Part shown: in pieces, positions 8,960 through 17,293 of the stretch
How the letters are laid out: each line of letters opens with the position of its first letter
Position numbering within the stretch: position 1 is the stretch's first letter
DNA from: an uncultured Bacilli bacterium
Lineage (GTDB): Bacteria; Bacillota_I; Bacilli_A; RF39; UBA660
Direction of reading: 5' to 3'
Assembly (NCBI GenBank): GCA_934155645.1
Contig: CAKPHC010000004.1
Span: forward strand, 62,001-126,000
DNA: 64,000 bases
Made by a program: the position numbers and the translations under genes
Notes under the pieces: generated by a model
What the model was told of the DNA's origin: nothing
The model's database searches: none
Seen by the model: only the letters and a program-made list of their open reading frames with translations

Positions 8960-8989
8960 GGAAGATATTATTATCTTCCTTTTCTTTTT
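8960..8989 (+). terminator. Rho-independent terminator of rplM-rpsI
   Basis: Perfect 8-bp stem GGAAGATA / TATCTTCC with a TTAT loop, followed by TTTCTTTTT. Confidence 0.9.
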
Positions 8990-9025
8990 GATAAATGAAA
9001 ACATATGATTTATTAGGTGATAGAA

Positions 9026-9712
9026 TTGAAACTAAAAATTTATATGTTACTTGCTGTTTTAATAGGAATATTCATCTTTGCTATGGTAAAAGTTAAAGCT
9101 ATAACTTACATGCCCCTTTTAGGTAAAGTTATAGTAATTGATCCAGGACATGGTGGAAGAGACCCGGGAACTATGTATGGTAAAATAAAGGAAAAAGATA
9201 TAAATTTAGAAATATCAAAAGTGTTAGAAGAAACCTTACTATCGAAAGGAGCCATTGTATACATGATAAGGAACGATGATAGTGACTTATCTAGTAAATA
9301 TGACAAAAAGAAAAAAAGAGGAGATTTGTATCGAAGAATTCTTTTTATTGAAGACGAAAAGAAAAAAACAGATATGTACTTGTCTATTCATATGAATTGG
9401 TATAAAAATCCAGCATGGAGTGGTGCTGAAGTTTTATATCACAACATAAATCCTAACAACAAAATTTTAGGAGAAATTCTAATGAAGCACTTTAAAAAAG
9501 ATTTAAAAACTAGAAGGTCCTTGAAAAAGACAGACCTATATTTATATCGAAACACTAGAAAGTTAGGAGTCTTAATAGAATGTGGTTTTCTTTCTAACTC
9601 TAATGAAAGATATTTATTAAGACAGACTTCTTATCAAGAAAAAATATCTAATTCAATTACTAATGCAGTAATAGAATACTATCAAACGATTTCCAATCTA
9701 GCATCTGGATAA
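9026..9712 (+). CDS. cwlD: N-acetylmuramoyl-L-alanine amidase, CwlD-type
   Basis: Amidase_3 family zinc amidase. In Bacilli, CwlD removes the peptide from muramic acid during spore cortex synthesis, the first step to muramic-delta-lactam. One N-terminal membrane segment (about 5-22) is followed by VIDPGHGGRDPG (zinc His), KEKDINLE (zinc Glu), LSIHMNW (zinc His) and LIECGFLSN (catalytic Glu). I choose TTG 9026 because AGGTGA sits 5 bases upstream; the in-frame GTG at 9017 lies inside that RBS. cwlD follows rpsI at short range in Bacillus subtilis too, so synteny supports the name. The 3' end runs 31 bases into the convergent gene. Confidence 0.88.
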   Translation: MKLKIYMLLAVLIGIFIFAMVKVKAITYMPLLGKVIVIDPGHGGRDPGTMYGKIKEKDINLEISKVLEETLLSKGAIVYMIRNDDSDLSSKYDKKKKRGDLYRRILFIEDEKKKTDMYLSIHMNWYKNPAWSGAEVLYHNINPNNKILGEILMKHFKKDLKTRRSLKKTDLYLYRNTRKLGVLIECGFLSNSNERYLLRQTSYQEKISNSITNAVIEYYQTISNLASG

Positions 9713-10506
9713 TAGTGACCAAGAATATCAATATATTTATATCCTTTTTTGGCCAATATATTAGCACCGTAACTAGTAAATGGAACTTGATATTTTTTTC
9801 TATCATCAAATTTGAAATAATAAAAATCACTCAGCAAGTATTGATTGTGCGTTTCTTCAACCGCATCTTTGAATTTATTAAAATAAAAATTGAAATCTTT
9901 TTTCCACAGTTTCTGTAGATTAATTGTATTGTAATTACTATCGCTCAAGTAATCATTCTCATATAATTCTTGAAACACTAGAGTCCTAGTAATAACAGCC
10001 GCACTTTTAATTGCTTCTTTTTCATATGTAGGAGGAATAATTTTACTAAGACTATTGATTATATAGTTATTAATATCAGTGTAAGTAATAAAGCCATCTT
10101 TATTTTTCATTTTAACAAAATTCGATATTATGTAACTATCATTAACTGACACATTGTTTTTAACAAAACTACTTAATTCATTATCTTTATCAATCAAGTC
10201 AATATTATCATCTTCATCAATGTCCACAATTTCTTTATATGATATATATTGATTTTTTTTATTTGTATTCAAGAAATCATTTGTAACAAGCATTAAAGTA
10301 CCAATAATAATTCCATTAACTACTAACATAACTTTTTTACCACTGAAACTAATATCCATATCCTTTATATATTTATTAATTTTATCAAAAATGGACCTTG
10401 GTTTATTAGATTTATCTAATTCTGAAGAAAACTCATACATACTATTAACGTATAAATATAATACTTCTTCATTATCAACATCTAGAATCTTATAATTATA
10501 AAACAT
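9682..10506 (-). CDS. Divergent SpoIID/LytB-domain protein
   Basis: A 274-aa protein. The C-terminal half resembles the SpoIID/LytB domain (lytic transglycosylase that strips peptides-free glycan during engulfment): KEAIKSAAVITRTLVFQEL, carrying the Glu equivalent to the catalytic residue, then a long insert, and near the end VPFTSYGANILAKKGYKYI plus ILGHYYPDARL, matching the typical SQxGA...A..G..y..IL..YYpg pattern. A hydrophobic segment (about 58-77) follows a ~55-residue charged N-terminus, unlike the very N-terminal anchor of standard SpoIID. It sits convergently beside cwlD. The SpoIID link is good for the C-terminus; the sporulation role is inferred. Confidence 0.65.
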   Translation of the reverse strand: MFYNYKILDVDNEEVLYLYVNSMYEFSSELDKSNKPRSIFDKINKYIKDMDISFSGKKVMLVVNGIIIGTLMLVTNDFLNTNKKNQYISYKEIVDIDEDDNIDLIDKDNELSSFVKNNVSVNDSYIISNFVKMKNKDGFITYTDINNYIINSLSKIIPPTYEKEAIKSAAVITRTLVFQELYENDYLSDSNYNTINLQKLWKKDFNFYFNKFKDAVEETHNQYLLSDFYYFKFDDRKKYQVPFTSYGANILAKKGYKYIDILGHYYPDARLEIV

Positions 10507-10638
10507 AATATCACCTATAATTATTATGAAAAGAATCTAAATATTTAATTCAAAATATCACAAATAAATTACAATATTTTCATAAATTTTTCATGTATTT
10601 TTATGTGTTATGTGCTATAATTTACAATAGGTGAGGGT

Positions 10639-11577
10639 ATGAAAACAAAGCAATTCAAAACTTTAGATGAGCAAATAGAAATTCTTAGACATAAGGGTTT
10701 AGTTATTAATGATGAGTTTTATGCTAAAGAGGTTCTATTAAGAGAAAACTATTTCTTTTTAAGTGGATATCGACATTTATTCTTGAGTAGTAGAGATCCT
10801 AAAAAGTTCATTGAAGGAACTACTTTTGAAGAATTATATAGTTTGTTCTTATTTGATCGTCAATTTAGAAATATCGTTTTTAAAAACTTATTGATTTTAG
10901 AAAACAATTTAAAATCAATTATCTCATATCGTTTATCTAAAAAATATGGATATAAGGAACATGATTACTTAAAACCTAAAAACTTTGATACTAGTCCAGA
11001 AAAATCTAGACAAGTAAATGATTTAATAAAGAAAATGAAAAGACAAATTCATGTTAACGGAAGGCAACATTCGGCTACTGTCCATTATTTAAGTAATTAT
11101 GGATATATTCCTCTATGGGTTTTAGTAAAAGTTTTATCTTTTGGAATAGTAAGTGAATTATATTCTATACTAAGGATTGATGATAGAATTGCTATTGCTG
11201 ACATATATGGTGTAGATATTAATACTTTAGGTACATATCTACCAATACTATCAAATTATCGTAATTTATGTGCCCATGAAGATATATTGTTTGAAAACAA
11301 GACACAAAAAATTATAGGGAATACTATATATCACAGTTTATTGAATATAGAAAAAATAGATGGGGAATATAAATATGGTAAGAATGATTTATTTGCACTA
11401 ATAATTATTATGAAACATTTATTAACTGATAATGAAACCAAAAACATGGTGATTGAAATAGATCATGCACTAGATAATTTAAATTACAACCTATATTCTA
11501 TACCAATATCTAAAGTATTAGATAGGATGGGATTTCCTGAAAATTGGAAAGATATTGCTAACATTGAGAAGGAGTGA
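10639..11577 (+). CDS. Abi family (AbiD/F-like, HEPN) abortive-infection protein
   Basis: A 312-aa protein of the Abi_2 type. It opens with FKTLDEQIEILRHKGLVI and RENYFFLSGYRHLF, typical of AbiD/AbiF proteins, and contains RNLCAH (Arg208 to His213), the HEPN Rx4H signature of RNase domains, in LSNYRNLCAHEDILFE. Members of this family abort phage growth in lactococci; the target RNA is not generally known. An extended -10 (TGCTATAAT, 10613-10621) and GGTGAGGG RBS give it its own promoter. The stop overlaps the start region of the htrA-like gene, so the two may be co-transcribed. Confidence 0.85.
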   Translation: MKTKQFKTLDEQIEILRHKGLVINDEFYAKEVLLRENYFFLSGYRHLFLSSRDPKKFIEGTTFEELYSLFLFDRQFRNIVFKNLLILENNLKSIISYRLSKKYGYKEHDYLKPKNFDTSPEKSRQVNDLIKKMKRQIHVNGRQHSATVHYLSNYGYIPLWVLVKVLSFGIVSELYSILRIDDRIAIADIYGVDINTLGTYLPILSNYRNLCAHEDILFENKTQKIIGNTIYHSLLNIEKIDGEYKYGKNDLFALIIIMKHLLTDNETKNMVIEIDHALDNLNYNLYSIPISKVLDRMGFPENWKDIANIEKE

Positions 11578-11579
11578 TG

Positions 11580-12692
11580 ATGATGCGTAGTAAAATAATT
11601 AATTTTGTACTTGTATTATGTGCCTTTTTACTAGGTGGAGGAGTGATGTATGTAGTTATTACAAATCCATTTAGTGGTGGAAATAATAATACAGCAGGTG
11701 CCTTAGGATGCCAATATACTAGTTGTGAAAATAAAGTTATAATAGATAACACTGGTATAAGTGCTGCCGTTGAAAAAGTATATGATGCTGTTGTCATGGT
11801 AAAGAACTTCCAAGGTAATAAACTTGCCAGTACTGGAAGTGGATTTGTATATAAAACAGATGATAAATATGGCTATATAATGACTAATGAACACGTAGTT
11901 GAAGGAGCTAATAAATTGTCAGTTGTTTTAACTAATGAAAAAGAAATTGAGGCAACAAAATTAGGCGGAGATGAGTATTTAGATATTGCTGTTTTACGTA
12001 TTCCAGTATCTGAAGTATTAAAAGTTGCTACTATTGGTAGTACTGAAAAATTAAAATTAGGTGATACTATATTTACAATAGGTTCTCCTGTAGGTGTTGA
12101 GTATTATAATACCGTTACAAGTGGTATTATTTCTGGTATAGATAGATTAGTTACCGTAAGTGTTAATTCACAATCAGACTGGGTTATGAAAGTGTCACAA
12201 GTTGATGCTGCTATCAATCCAGGAAATAGTGGCGGCCCTCTTATGAATTCTAATGGTGAAGTAATTGGAGTTAATTCAATGAAACTAGTAGATAGTAGTA
12301 TTGAAGGAATGGGATTCTCAATTAAAATTGAAGATGCCATGGCACATGTAGACGAGTTAGAAAAATCTAAAACTATAGAAAGACCTATGTTAGGGATTAG
12401 ATTGTTAAATGCAACTGATACTAGAACCCTAGCTAGTTATGGAATAACTCTTCCAAATGATGTTACAAGTGGTATAGTGGTTGTTGAAGTAGTAAGTGGT
12501 TCTGGAGCATCAAAATCAGGATTACAAAAAGGCGATGTCATTACTAAGATTGATAAAGAAGAAGTAATGAATGCCGCTTACTTAAAATATGTTTTATATA
12601 AATACAATATAGGTGACAAAATAACTATTACTTACAACAGAAATGGTAAAGAACATACAACAAGTGTTACTTTGTCAAAATCAACTGATTAA
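11580..12692 (+). CDS. HtrA/DegP-type trypsin-like serine protease with PDZ domain
   Basis: Membrane-anchored surface protease for quality control of exported proteins. One N-terminal membrane helix (about 5-27) is followed by a trypsin-like domain with His105 (TNEHVVEG), Asp135 (YLDIAVLRI) and Ser217 (NPGNSGGPL), then one PDZ domain (about 270-365, with SGASKSGLQKGDVITKID). Four start codons in a row occur (GTG 11574, ATG 11577, 11580, 11583). AAGGAG at 11569-11574 best fits 11580 or 11583. It is followed by a terminator. Confidence 0.93.
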   Translation: MMRSKIINFVLVLCAFLLGGGVMYVVITNPFSGGNNNTAGALGCQYTSCENKVIIDNTGISAAVEKVYDAVVMVKNFQGNKLASTGSGFVYKTDDKYGYIMTNEHVVEGANKLSVVLTNEKEIEATKLGGDEYLDIAVLRIPVSEVLKVATIGSTEKLKLGDTIFTIGSPVGVEYYNTVTSGIISGIDRLVTVSVNSQSDWVMKVSQVDAAINPGNSGGPLMNSNGEVIGVNSMKLVDSSIEGMGFSIKIEDAMAHVDELEKSKTIERPMLGIRLLNATDTRTLASYGITLPNDVTSGIVVVEVVSGSGASKSGLQKGDVITKIDKEEVMNAAYLKYVLYKYNIGDKITITYNRNGKEHTTSVTLSKSTD

Positions 12693-12715
12693 AGAACAAG
12701 AAGTTGTTCTTTTTC
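12692..12715 (+). terminator. Rho-independent terminator after the htrA-like gene
   Basis: Stem AAGAACAA / TTGTTCTT with a GAAG loop, then a T-rich tract. Confidence 0.85.
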
Positions 12716-12756
12716 TATTTATAAGATATAATATTTATAAGCAAAGGAGAAAAAAT

Positions 12757-12945
12757 ATGGGTATTATATTATCATTCCTATCAGGTTTATTGGGTGACTC
12801 TGAAAATGAAAAAAATAAACACAATTGGGGTAACGATTTAGATTCTTTACAGGAAGATGAACTAAAAAATGGTAATTATGATAGTTGGAATTTTGAAGAG
12901 GAAGATTTAGAAGATGACGATTATTATAGTGAAGATGATGATTAA
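12757..12945 (+). CDS. Small acidic protein of unknown function (62 aa)
   Basis: ATG 12757 follows AAAGGAGA by 6 bases. The product starts with a hydrophobic MGIILSFLSGLLG and becomes extremely acidic: most of the last 25 residues are Asp, Glu, Ser or Tyr. An in-frame extension upstream to 12643 exists but runs through the preceding terminator and is rejected. I do not recognise a family. The hydrophobic-acidic layout would fit a small membrane-associated or protein-binding peptide. Confidence 0.6.
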   Translation: MGIILSFLSGLLGDSENEKNKHNWGNDLDSLQEDELKNGNYDSWNFEEEDLEDDDYYSEDDD

Positions 12946-13026
12946 TAATTATAAAGAAAATTAGTACAATAATGTTATCTATGTTATAATTATGTTGTCA
13001 CGTTTTAGTAGTTAGTGAGGTAAAAT

Positions 13027-13659
13027 ATGGAATATATAAAACATTCATTTAGACATGCAGAAGATATTTTTAAAAACGATAAAGATTTTGCTTATTTATG
13101 GGACGAAATTATTGAAGTTCTTGATAATATAAGTGATGACGATTTAATCGCTGAGTTTAATAGTGAAACTAGAAAAGCCAAAAGTATTTCAGAAGCAATT
13201 AACAAATTAATTGCGAAAAGATTAAGAGAAAAGGGATGGAATGAGCAAAGTTGTATTTTTGCAGATCCTGATTATTCTGATAATAAAGGTACATGGAGAT
13301 TAGATTTTGCAAAAGACAACATTGCAATTGAAGTTGCATTTAATCATGGTGGAAACGTATCATGGAACTTAATTAAGCCAGTTTTATCCAGCGAATTAAA
13401 TCACGTAAAGAAAGCAATACAAACTCAAGCTGGTGTTGTCATAACAGCAACCGATAGCATGAAAAAAGCCGGTGGCTTTGATAATGCAATTGGAACTTAT
13501 GAAAAATATGTAGAGTATTTAAAACCGTTAAATAATCTGTTAACTACACCTATGATGATAATAGGATTAGAACCACCAAAAAAGTTTACTATTGAATGGG
13601 AAAAAGAAGATGGTAAGACGGTTGGATATGTTCAACTAAAGAAGGATAACAATAATTAA
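13027..13659 (+). CDS. BglII/BstYI-like type II restriction endonuclease homologue, no adjacent methyltransferase
   Basis: A 210-aa protein resembling the BglII/BstYI family of orthodox restriction enzymes. The core strand pair RLDFAKDNIAIEVAF supplies Asp93 and Glu102, the same 9-residue spacing as Asp84-Glu93 of BglII. The third catalytic position (Gln95 in BglII, as EVQ) is Ala104 here (EVA). The following GGNVSWNLIKPVLSSEL and GVVITATDSMKKAGG fit the family's later segments. No methyltransferase gene adjoins it on either side, unusual for a type II enzyme. It could be inactive, solitary with protection elsewhere, or a repurposed nuclease. The RBS GTGAGG precedes the ATG. Confidence 0.7.
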   Translation: MEYIKHSFRHAEDIFKNDKDFAYLWDEIIEVLDNISDDDLIAEFNSETRKAKSISEAINKLIAKRLREKGWNEQSCIFADPDYSDNKGTWRLDFAKDNIAIEVAFNHGGNVSWNLIKPVLSSELNHVKKAIQTQAGVVITATDSMKKAGGFDNAIGTYEKYVEYLKPLNNLLTTPMMIIGLEPPKKFTIEWEKEDGKTVGYVQLKKDNNN

Positions 13660-13704
13660 TAAATTTATCCTTAAACATTAGTTAGTAAATATTATATGAA
13701 TGTA

Positions 13705-13742
13705 GAACAATTAAATAGTAATATAAAATTGTTCTTTTTTTT
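13705..13742 (+). terminator. Rho-independent terminator after the BglII-like gene
   Basis: Stem GAACAATT (13705-13712) / AATTGTTC (13727-13734), followed by T8. Confidence 0.8.
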
Positions 13743-13771
13743 ATGATATAATAATTATAGAGGTGTATAAT

Positions 13772-15490
13772 ATGGAAACTGAATTAAACTTAGATGTTCT
13801 AGAAGCTATATTTGGAACAAAATTTATGGATACAGAATTTTTAAAAAAACAATTGAGAACAAATTCTAGTAGCATATTATCAGAACTTGAATCTTATAGA
13901 ATATTTGATGATGCAGAAACAAAGGTGATAGATGTAATTGAAAATAATTATAAAAAATATAGTAAGATAATTATTGATGAATTATCAAAGTATTATTTTC
14001 AAATGCCCATAGATATGGCTATAGTAACGAAAGAACAATCCAAAATAAAGGCATTATTTCTAAACGCCTCAGAAAGATTAGGTTTTGATAGTGGCTTTCA
14101 AGTACAAATCGATTCTGATTTAGAAGAAATTGCCAATAAATTAAATAAAAGATTTACATTTGATGAAGCATCTTTAATTCATTTGATAGAAGCGTCAAAA
14201 GGTTCTAATATTCAATTAGAAGAGGATAGGCTAAGAATATCTCCACGAAATAGAAGACAAATACTTAAACAAAGAGATGACGGCACATATTATTTATCTG
14301 AAATAGCAGATACTAAAGGAATAAATACATATACAACCGGAAGAAACATTCCGATTACTACAATAACTAGGGATGACAGTAGAACAATGTATAAAACAAC
14401 AGTTGATGATAGTAGTAATCTTAAGTTATCATCATATCCAGGTGGAAAAGATTTACTAGGGATAACTTCTACAGATGAAATAATGAAGGAAATAATGAAA
14501 AATTTATTTGACAACCTTGAATTGTGTGTAGATACTTATAAATTCTTTTATACAAAAAATGTAGATGACCCATTGAAAAACAGTGTATCAGTTCAAAATA
14601 CCGCAATATTGGCTGATGATTCACAATTTGATTTTTACTATAATATTAATAGATGGAATTTACCTCATTTATTAGGAGTACAAAAGGGAGAAACAATATC
14701 AGAAACAACAAAAAAGTATTTTGCTAAAGTAAAACCAGATGGAAGTGTATATTATCCTATAGATGAGAATTCATCTGCATTTACTATATTGAAAACTTTA
14801 CTTGAAAATAAAGACAGAATAATTGCAGACGGAGGATTGGTTGAAGAAAATGGTAAAACATATCAATTATTACCATGGGAAAAGATAATATTGAAAACCA
14901 GTTCATTTATGAGGGGCGATTTTTTTAAAACATGTTTTTGCTTAGTACAATTAGATCATGGATTAAACTCTTCAAACGAAAAATTCGCATCAATATCTTC
15001 AACTAAATACGATGATGATATGGTTAATAATAGATTTGATGCTAAACAAGTATTAAGAGATTTAATAAATACAGTTAAACAAAGAAAAGATTTTATTTTT
15101 AGAACTTTTGTTGAAAATTACGATTCAGAAGGGAACTTTTTAGGATATGTTCCACAATCAATTGATACTGGAAAGGCTGAAAGTATAGTTACAAATAACG
15201 GAGAAAGAATAGAAACACTTAATAGATTTAGAAATGCTTTACAAGGAGATTCAGGTAATAGTGGTGGTGGAATTGTCCAAAGTATTGAAAATGAAAATAT
15301 GGGAAAAAGAATATTCAGCCCAATTGAACAAGCTTTAACACATATTAATATTTCATCAGGATTAAATGTGGGATTACAGATATCAGAGCAAGCTTATGCT
15401 TTTGAAGAAAGTTTAAAATCTATGTTGGGAGAAGAACTAGATAATGACTTGCAAAAAATCTTCCCTTCAACTCCATCAAAAAGAAAATAA
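13772..15490 (+). CDS. Unknown 572-aa protein, possible PBECR-like nuclease segment
   Basis: Starts at ATG 13772 behind GAGGTG (the GTG at 13763 lies in the RBS). The N-terminal ~150 residues are charged and helical. The middle (about 275-400) holds YNINRWNLPHLLGV and LLPWEKIILKTSSFMRGDFFKTCFCLVQLD, a His- and Lys-containing layout that loosely recalls the phage-associated PBECR nuclease-like domains. The C-terminus is polar. I cannot assign a family with confidence. It has its own promoter-like TATAAT (13746-13751) after the terminator. It lies next to the lone BglII-like nuclease but is separated from it by that terminator, so a shared operon is unlikely. Confidence 0.55.
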   Translation: METELNLDVLEAIFGTKFMDTEFLKKQLRTNSSSILSELESYRIFDDAETKVIDVIENNYKKYSKIIIDELSKYYFQMPIDMAIVTKEQSKIKALFLNASERLGFDSGFQVQIDSDLEEIANKLNKRFTFDEASLIHLIEASKGSNIQLEEDRLRISPRNRRQILKQRDDGTYYLSEIADTKGINTYTTGRNIPITTITRDDSRTMYKTTVDDSSNLKLSSYPGGKDLLGITSTDEIMKEIMKNLFDNLELCVDTYKFFYTKNVDDPLKNSVSVQNTAILADDSQFDFYYNINRWNLPHLLGVQKGETISETTKKYFAKVKPDGSVYYPIDENSSAFTILKTLLENKDRIIADGGLVEENGKTYQLLPWEKIILKTSSFMRGDFFKTCFCLVQLDHGLNSSNEKFASISSTKYDDDMVNNRFDAKQVLRDLINTVKQRKDFIFRTFVENYDSEGNFLGYVPQSIDTGKAESIVTNNGERIETLNRFRNALQGDSGNSGGGIVQSIENENMGKRIFSPIEQALTHINISSGLNVGLQISEQAYAFEESLKSMLGEELDNDLQKIFPSTPSKRK

Positions 15491-15514
15491 CATTATTCGC
15501 TAATGTTATTTTTT
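15486..15514. terminator. Bidirectional terminator between convergent genes
   Basis: Perfect 10-bp stem AATAACATTA / TAATGTTATT with a TTCGC loop. T-run on the + side and A-run (T-run on -) on the other. It overlaps both stop codons. Confidence 0.85.
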
Positions 15515-16386
15515 ATATACTTAATAAAGTTTTTAGCTACTAAACTTTTATTATCTTTATTCCACACCATTCCAAGATATTTTTCAGATAATGGTAGGTC
15601 TAAATTAAGTTTAAATAGTACTCCAGCTTCTAACTCTTTTTTTATGTGTTCTTCAGTTAGTAATCCAACGCCAAAACCAGCTTCAGTAAATTCTTTTATT
15701 AGAGTGTTACTTCCAAATTCCATTTCAGGATGTATTTCAATATTATTTTCTACACAATAATCATCAAATCTTATTCGTGTAGTAGCTCCTTTTGTTAAAA
15801 CTAATAGTGGTAATTCTGATAAATCATTTTTATTTAACTTTTTTTCCTTCAAATGTTCAAATGCATTATTACAAGCAAGACAATCATGTAATACAATCAT
15901 TTTTGTTGAATTAAAGTTAGTTGGTAATCCGTATGGCATATTAGTGAATATAACATCTACTATTTCCATTTTGGCTTTAGTAATCAAATCAGAAGTTTTA
16001 TCAGTAAATATTCTAATATTAACTTTAGGATATTTTTTATGAAAGTCTTTAATATATGGCATTAAAAATTCATGCAGTATTGTTTTGCTTGCACCAATAT
16101 TAATACTTCCAGTTTCCATACTTGTAATAACTTCTAAATCATTTTCAGCTGATGAGATTAGCTCCATAGCATCTTTTATCTTTTTATAGAAAGCTTCTCC
16201 AGCTTCGGTTAATTCCATTCCATCTCTTTTTCTAATAAATAAATTAGTGTTAAGTTGTTCTTCTAAATTTTTAATTGCCTTACTTATTGCCGGTTGACTA
16301 ATTGCTAGTTCATTAGCTGCTCTAGATATATTTTCGTTTTTTGCAACATAATAAAATGTTTTATATAATTCCAAATTGATATTCAT
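15493..16386 (-). CDS. LysR-family transcriptional regulator
   Basis: A 297-aa LTTR. The N-terminal winged helix (LYKTFYYVAKNENISRAANELAISQPAISKAIKNLEEQL) is textbook, followed by a substrate-binding domain with EFTEAGFGVGLLTEEHI near residue 240. I use the ATG giving MNINLELY because AGGAGG lies 4 bases upstream; the longer frame starts inside that RBS region. A dyad ATAAC-N5-GTTAT lies just upstream of its start, consistent with autoregulation. The divergent 206-aa gene at 16506 may be a target. The effector is unknown. Confidence 0.9.
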   Translation of the reverse strand: MNINLELYKTFYYVAKNENISRAANELAISQPAISKAIKNLEEQLNTNLFIRKRDGMELTEAGEAFYKKIKDAMELISSAENDLEVITSMETGSINIGASKTILHEFLMPYIKDFHKKYPKVNIRIFTDKTSDLITKAKMEIVDVIFTNMPYGLPTNFNSTKMIVLHDCLACNNAFEHLKEKKLNKNDLSELPLLVLTKGATTRIRFDDYCVENNIEIHPEMEFGSNTLIKEFTEAGFGVGLLTEEHIKKELEAGVLFKLNLDLPLSEKYLGMVWNKDNKSLVAKNFIKYIKNNISE

Positions 16387-16399
16387 AAAGCCTCCTTGC

Positions 16400-16414
16400 A
16401 TAACTATTGGTTAT
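16400..16414. promoter_or_regulatory. Candidate LysR-type operator
   Basis: Inverted repeat ATAAC-N5-GTTAT, matching the LTTR T-N11-A pattern, 13 bases before the lysR start in the divergent intergenic region. A promoter TTGATT (16438-16443)-16-TATAAT (16460-16465) points toward the gene at 16506. Confidence 0.5.
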
Positions 16415-16505
16415 ATCTAATATGAAAAATTGATATTTTGATTATATCACCCTTTCGGTTATAATACTAGTGCTTTTTGAAAAAAGAATTTATTGGAGGA
16501 GTTTT

Positions 16506-17126
16506 ATGCGTGAAAAATATTTATTATGTTTATTTAAACAATATTGTGAAGCTAGTGGATTAGATATGAATAGTGTAGATAACATGTACTCAAAAGATTT
16601 TATTGATTGGGTTATTCAAAACAAAAATCTATTAGATAATTATATGGATTATTTATGTGCTTTAGGATTTAATTATCAGGCTAATGATGTAGCAGAGATT
16701 GGTAAAGGAGAATATGATTCGATTTCACAGTGTGGAGTAACTGTTATATCAGAATTTGCTAAAACATTAGGTAGAACCAATTCTAGAATGTTTATTGATA
16801 GAGGAATTCCTCTAATATTTAGACAAAGTGAAATTGTTATTCCAAAAGAACATATTATATTAACTCATAATCCATATTTTGGAAGTGAAATAATTGGATG
16901 GAATCATATTCATAATTCGGGGAGTAAGAATATAAGTATTGGAATGTTTGGTAAATTAGAAAATGAAGACACTTCAAAAAAAATCAAGATATTAGAGCAA
17001 TTATCAAAACAAATGTCAGATGATTATTCATTAGATTATGATACAAGTGAAGGTAATTATTTTTGTTCATTAAATAGTAAGAGATATATTAAAAGAAAGA
17101 CTTTAACTATAACTAAAGTTAGATAA
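16506..17126 (+). CDS. Hypothetical protein (206 aa)
   Basis: ATG 16506 follows TTGGAGGAG at good distance; the upstream in-frame extension has no RBS. The product is soluble-looking, with two aromatic/acidic N-terminal helices and a middle section containing RMFIDRGIPLIFRQSEIVIPKEH and GWNHIHNSG. I recognise no family. It is divergent from the LysR gene and followed at about 25 bases by a tiny basic ORF and the sigma-like gene, so these three may form one unit leading up to the interrupted amidase. Confidence 0.6.
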   Translation: MREKYLLCLFKQYCEASGLDMNSVDNMYSKDFIDWVIQNKNLLDNYMDYLCALGFNYQANDVAEIGKGEYDSISQCGVTVISEFAKTLGRTNSRMFIDRGIPLIFRQSEIVIPKEHIILTHNPYFGSEIIGWNHIHNSGSKNISIGMFGKLENEDTSKKIKILEQLSKQMSDDYSLDYDTSEGNYFCSLNSKRYIKRKTLTITKVR

Positions 17127-17149
17127 ATTATTAAAAGGGGGAATTTATA

Positions 17150-17293
17150 ATGAGAAAAAAACTATCAAAGACTAAAAGATTATTAGAAAAATATAAGAAT
17201 TATACACTAACGATTTACAAAACATATAAAAGTAATAAGAAAACAAGCAAACTAGTTAAGGAGTATTATGGAAGAATTAATGCAATGGTATAA
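17150..17293 (+). CDS. Small very basic protein (47 aa)
   Basis: ATG 17150 has AAAGGGGGAA about 7 bases upstream, a strong RBS. The product begins MRKKLSKTKRLLEKYKNY and is rich in Lys, Arg and Tyr throughout. It overlaps the start of the sigma-like gene by 26 bases in another frame, and that gene's RBS lies inside it, so coupling is likely. No family is recognised. Confidence rests on the RBS and the coupled overlap. Confidence 0.4.
   Translation: MRKKLSKTKRLLEKYKNYTLTIYKTYKSNKKTSKLVKEYYGRINAMV

Noticed and set aside
12643..12756. Longer version of the 62-aa acidic protein
   Set aside because: The extension runs antisense-free through the htrA-like 3' end and its terminator and has no RBS.
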